A DNA stretch of 64,000 bases from Bradyrhizobium monzae (GTDB taxonomy: Bacteria; Pseudomonadota; Alphaproteobacteria; Rhizobiales; Xanthobacteraceae): assembly GCF_021458635.1 (NCBI RefSeq), contig NZ_JAIRDQ010000010.1, positions 62,001 to 126,000 of the forward strand, in the 5' to 3' direction. The stretch's first letter is position 1. Every line of letters starts with the position of its first letter. The position numbers and the translations under genes were made by a program. Shown in pieces: positions 62,633-64,000 of the stretch. The notes beneath the pieces were generated by a model that saw nothing but the letters and a program-made list of their open reading frames with translations, searched no databases and was not told where the DNA came from.

Positions 62633-64000
62633 ATGACCCATCCGTCCATTTACGCGAAGAGCACGCCTGACAAGATTGCCTACCAGATGGCCGGGACCGG
62701 CGAGGCGATCACCTATCGCGAGCTCGACGAGCTTTCGAACCAGGGCGCAAACCTGTTTCGCTCGCTCGGGCTGAAGGCCGGCGACCACATCGCGTTGCTG
62801 ATGGAAAACCGCCTCGCGTTCATGGAGATCTGTTGGGCAGCGCAACGCAGTGGGCTTTATTACACCGCGATCAGCCGTTACCTGAAGCACGACGAGATCG
62901 ACTACATCATCGGCGATTGTGGCGCCAAAGTCGTGATCACCACGCCGAAATGCGCCGACCAGATCAAGGACCTGGTCAAGGGTGCGCCGGGCGAGGCCAT
63001 ATTCTACATGGTCGACGAGCCGCTGCCCGGCTTCCGCTCCTACGACAAGGAAGCGGCTGCGCAGCCGACCACGCCGATCGCCGACGAGGTCGCCGGCTAC
63101 GACATGCTGTATTCATCGGGCACCACCGGCCGGCCAAAGGGCATCAAGAAGGCTTTTGAGGGTAACAAGATCGACGAGCCGAACGCCTTCCTTCGCGTGC
63201 TCTGCGCCACCATGTGCGGCATGAATGCGGAAAGCACCTATCTGTCGCCGGCGCCGCTCTATCATGCGGCCCCCTTGCGCTTCAACATGATGGCGATCGT
63301 GCTGGGTGGCACCTCCATCATCATGGAGCACTTCGACGCCGAGGATTTCCTCAAGCTCGTCGAGAAATACAAGGTCACGCAGTCACAGCTCGTGCCGACC
63401 ATGTTCGTGCGCATGCTGAAGCTGCCGGACGAGGTCCGCGCCAGGTACAACGTCTCGACGCTGAAAGGCGCGATCCACGCCGCCGCGCCCTGCCCGGTCG
63501 ATGTCAAGGCAAAGATGATCGAGTGGTGGGGCCCGATCCTGATCGAGTATTACGCGGGCTCGGAAGGCAACGGCGTCACCGTCTGCAATTCGCAGCAATG
63601 GCTGGAGCATCGCGGCAGCGTCGGCCGCGCCGTGGTCGGCAAGATCAAGATTCTGGACGAAAACGACGAGGAGCAGCCGCCAGGTGAGATCGGCACGGTC
63701 TATTTCGCCGATGCGCCTGCGTTCACCTACCACAACGACCCCGAGAAGACGAAGAAGGCCTATAACACCAAGGGATGGTCGACGCTCGGCGACGTCGGCT
63801 ATCTCGACAAGGATGGCTTCCTGTTTCTCACCGACCGCAAGTCCTACATGATCATCTCAGGCGGGGTGAACATCTACCCGCAGGAAACCGAGGACGCCCT
63901 GATCGCGCACCCTGAAATCGCCGACGTCGCCGTGTTCGGCGTACCGAACGAGGAGATGGGCGAAGAGGTGAAGGCGGTGGTGCAGCCGCACGATATGAAG
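62633..64000 (+). CDS. Acyl-CoA synthetase, AMP-binding (3' end outside window)
   Basis: At least 456 residues are present. ANL motifs: DMLYSSGTTGRPKGIKKAF near residue 161, YYAGSEGNGVTV near 305, STLGDVGYLDKDGFLFLTDR near 383, and IISGGVNIYPQETEDALIAH near 406. The C-terminal catalytic Lys lies beyond the window. It resembles acyl-CoA synthetases that activate medium or branched acids. TGAGGAAGC precedes the ATG at 62633. A strong hairpin with T-run separates it from the thiolase gene, so it may be expressed only in part from that promoter. Confidence 0.88.
   Translation, partial: MTHPSIYAKSTPDKIAYQMAGTGEAITYRELDELSNQGANLFRSLGLKAGDHIALLMENRLAFMEICWAAQRSGLYYTAISRYLKHDEIDYIIGDCGAKVVITTPKCADQIKDLVKGAPGEAIFYMVDEPLPGFRSYDKEAAAQPTTPIADEVAGYDMLYSSGTTGRPKGIKKAFEGNKIDEPNAFLRVLCATMCGMNAESTYLSPAPLYHAAPLRFNMMAIVLGGTSIIMEHFDAEDFLKLVEKYKVTQSQLVPTMFVRMLKLPDEVRARYNVSTLKGAIHAAAPCPVDVKAKMIEWWGPILIEYYAGSEGNGVTVCNSQQWLEHRGSVGRAVVGKIKILDENDEEQPPGEIGTVYFADAPAFTYHNDPEKTKKAYNTKGWSTLGDVGYLDKDGFLFLTDRKSYMIISGGVNIYPQETEDALIAHPEIADVAVFGVPNEEMGEEVKAVVQPHDMK

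Overview
The window is about 64 kb of high-GC, gene-dense chromosomal DNA from an alphaproteobacterium, most likely a Bradyrhizobium or close relative. This is inferred from a phyR/nepR/ecfG general stress locus, an hsp20 gene behind a sigma-32 promoter and ROSE-type RNA thermometer, an ornithine decarboxylase with a long structured speF-type leader, homospermidine synthase, DUF3551 proteins and several families of dispersed palindromic repeats. I saw no rRNA, tRNA, CRISPR array, phage or insertion sequence. No database search was run; family names come from recognised motifs and organisation.

Layout. 1-10.9 kb: partial hydrolase, hsp20, a secreted proline-rich protein, gltBD glutamate synthase (split by a palindromic repeat) and an outer-membrane beta-barrel protein. 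10.9-21.6 kb: kdsD, a carboxymuconolactone-decarboxylase-like gene divergent from an HxlR regulator, an NfeD/SPFH pair, ferrochelatase plus a solute-binding protein, a MAPEG protein, and an operon of M3 peptidase, DUF1007 and NicO metal exporter. 21.6-26.2 kb: polyamine region (speF leader, ornithine decarboxylase, acetyltransferase, RidA, homospermidine synthase). 26.3-33.5 kb: MgtC-like protein, WD40-like beta-propeller, CobW GTPase, znuABC and a tiny His-rich membrane protein behind a Zur-box-like palindrome, preceded by two half-size permeases. 33.6-37.2 kb: Fe/Mn superoxide dismutase, acetyltransferase, DUF2147, DUF3095 (cyclase-like) and a small repeat-containing protein. 37.3-41.6 kb: SDR, stand-alone adenylating enzyme and acyl carrier protein, with a FATP-type acyl-CoA ligase upstream. 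41.8-50.3 kb: Bug-type binding protein, two DUF3551 proteins, an RND pump without partner genes, htpG, a secreted protein and a SnoaL-like protein. 50.4-52.3 kb: phyR divergent from nepR-ecfG. 52.3-64 kb: nitroreductase, then an acyl-CoA catabolic island (three acyl-CoA dehydrogenases, feruloyl-CoA-synthase-like ligase, enoyl-CoA hydratase, SDR, TetR regulator) divergent from a thiolase and a second acyl-CoA ligase cut by the window end.

The best candidate for an under-described system is the zinc operon at 26.7-32.4 kb. One Zur-like box precedes, in order, a 74-residue His-rich single-span membrane protein, ZnuC, ZnuB, ZnuA, a CobW GTPase with its own His-rich segment, a cytosolic beta-propeller protein translationally coupled to CobW, and an MgtC-like protein. 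The other strong signals are regulatory: an inverted GGAAC-N17-GTTCC element that reads as an EcfG-type promoter in both directions between phyR and nepR, the complete sigma-32/ROSE thermosensor, twin operators in front of the HxlR gene, the long structured speF leader, and a promoter-overlapping operator in front of the thiolase. The stand-alone ACP/adenylation/SDR cassette has no function I can assign.
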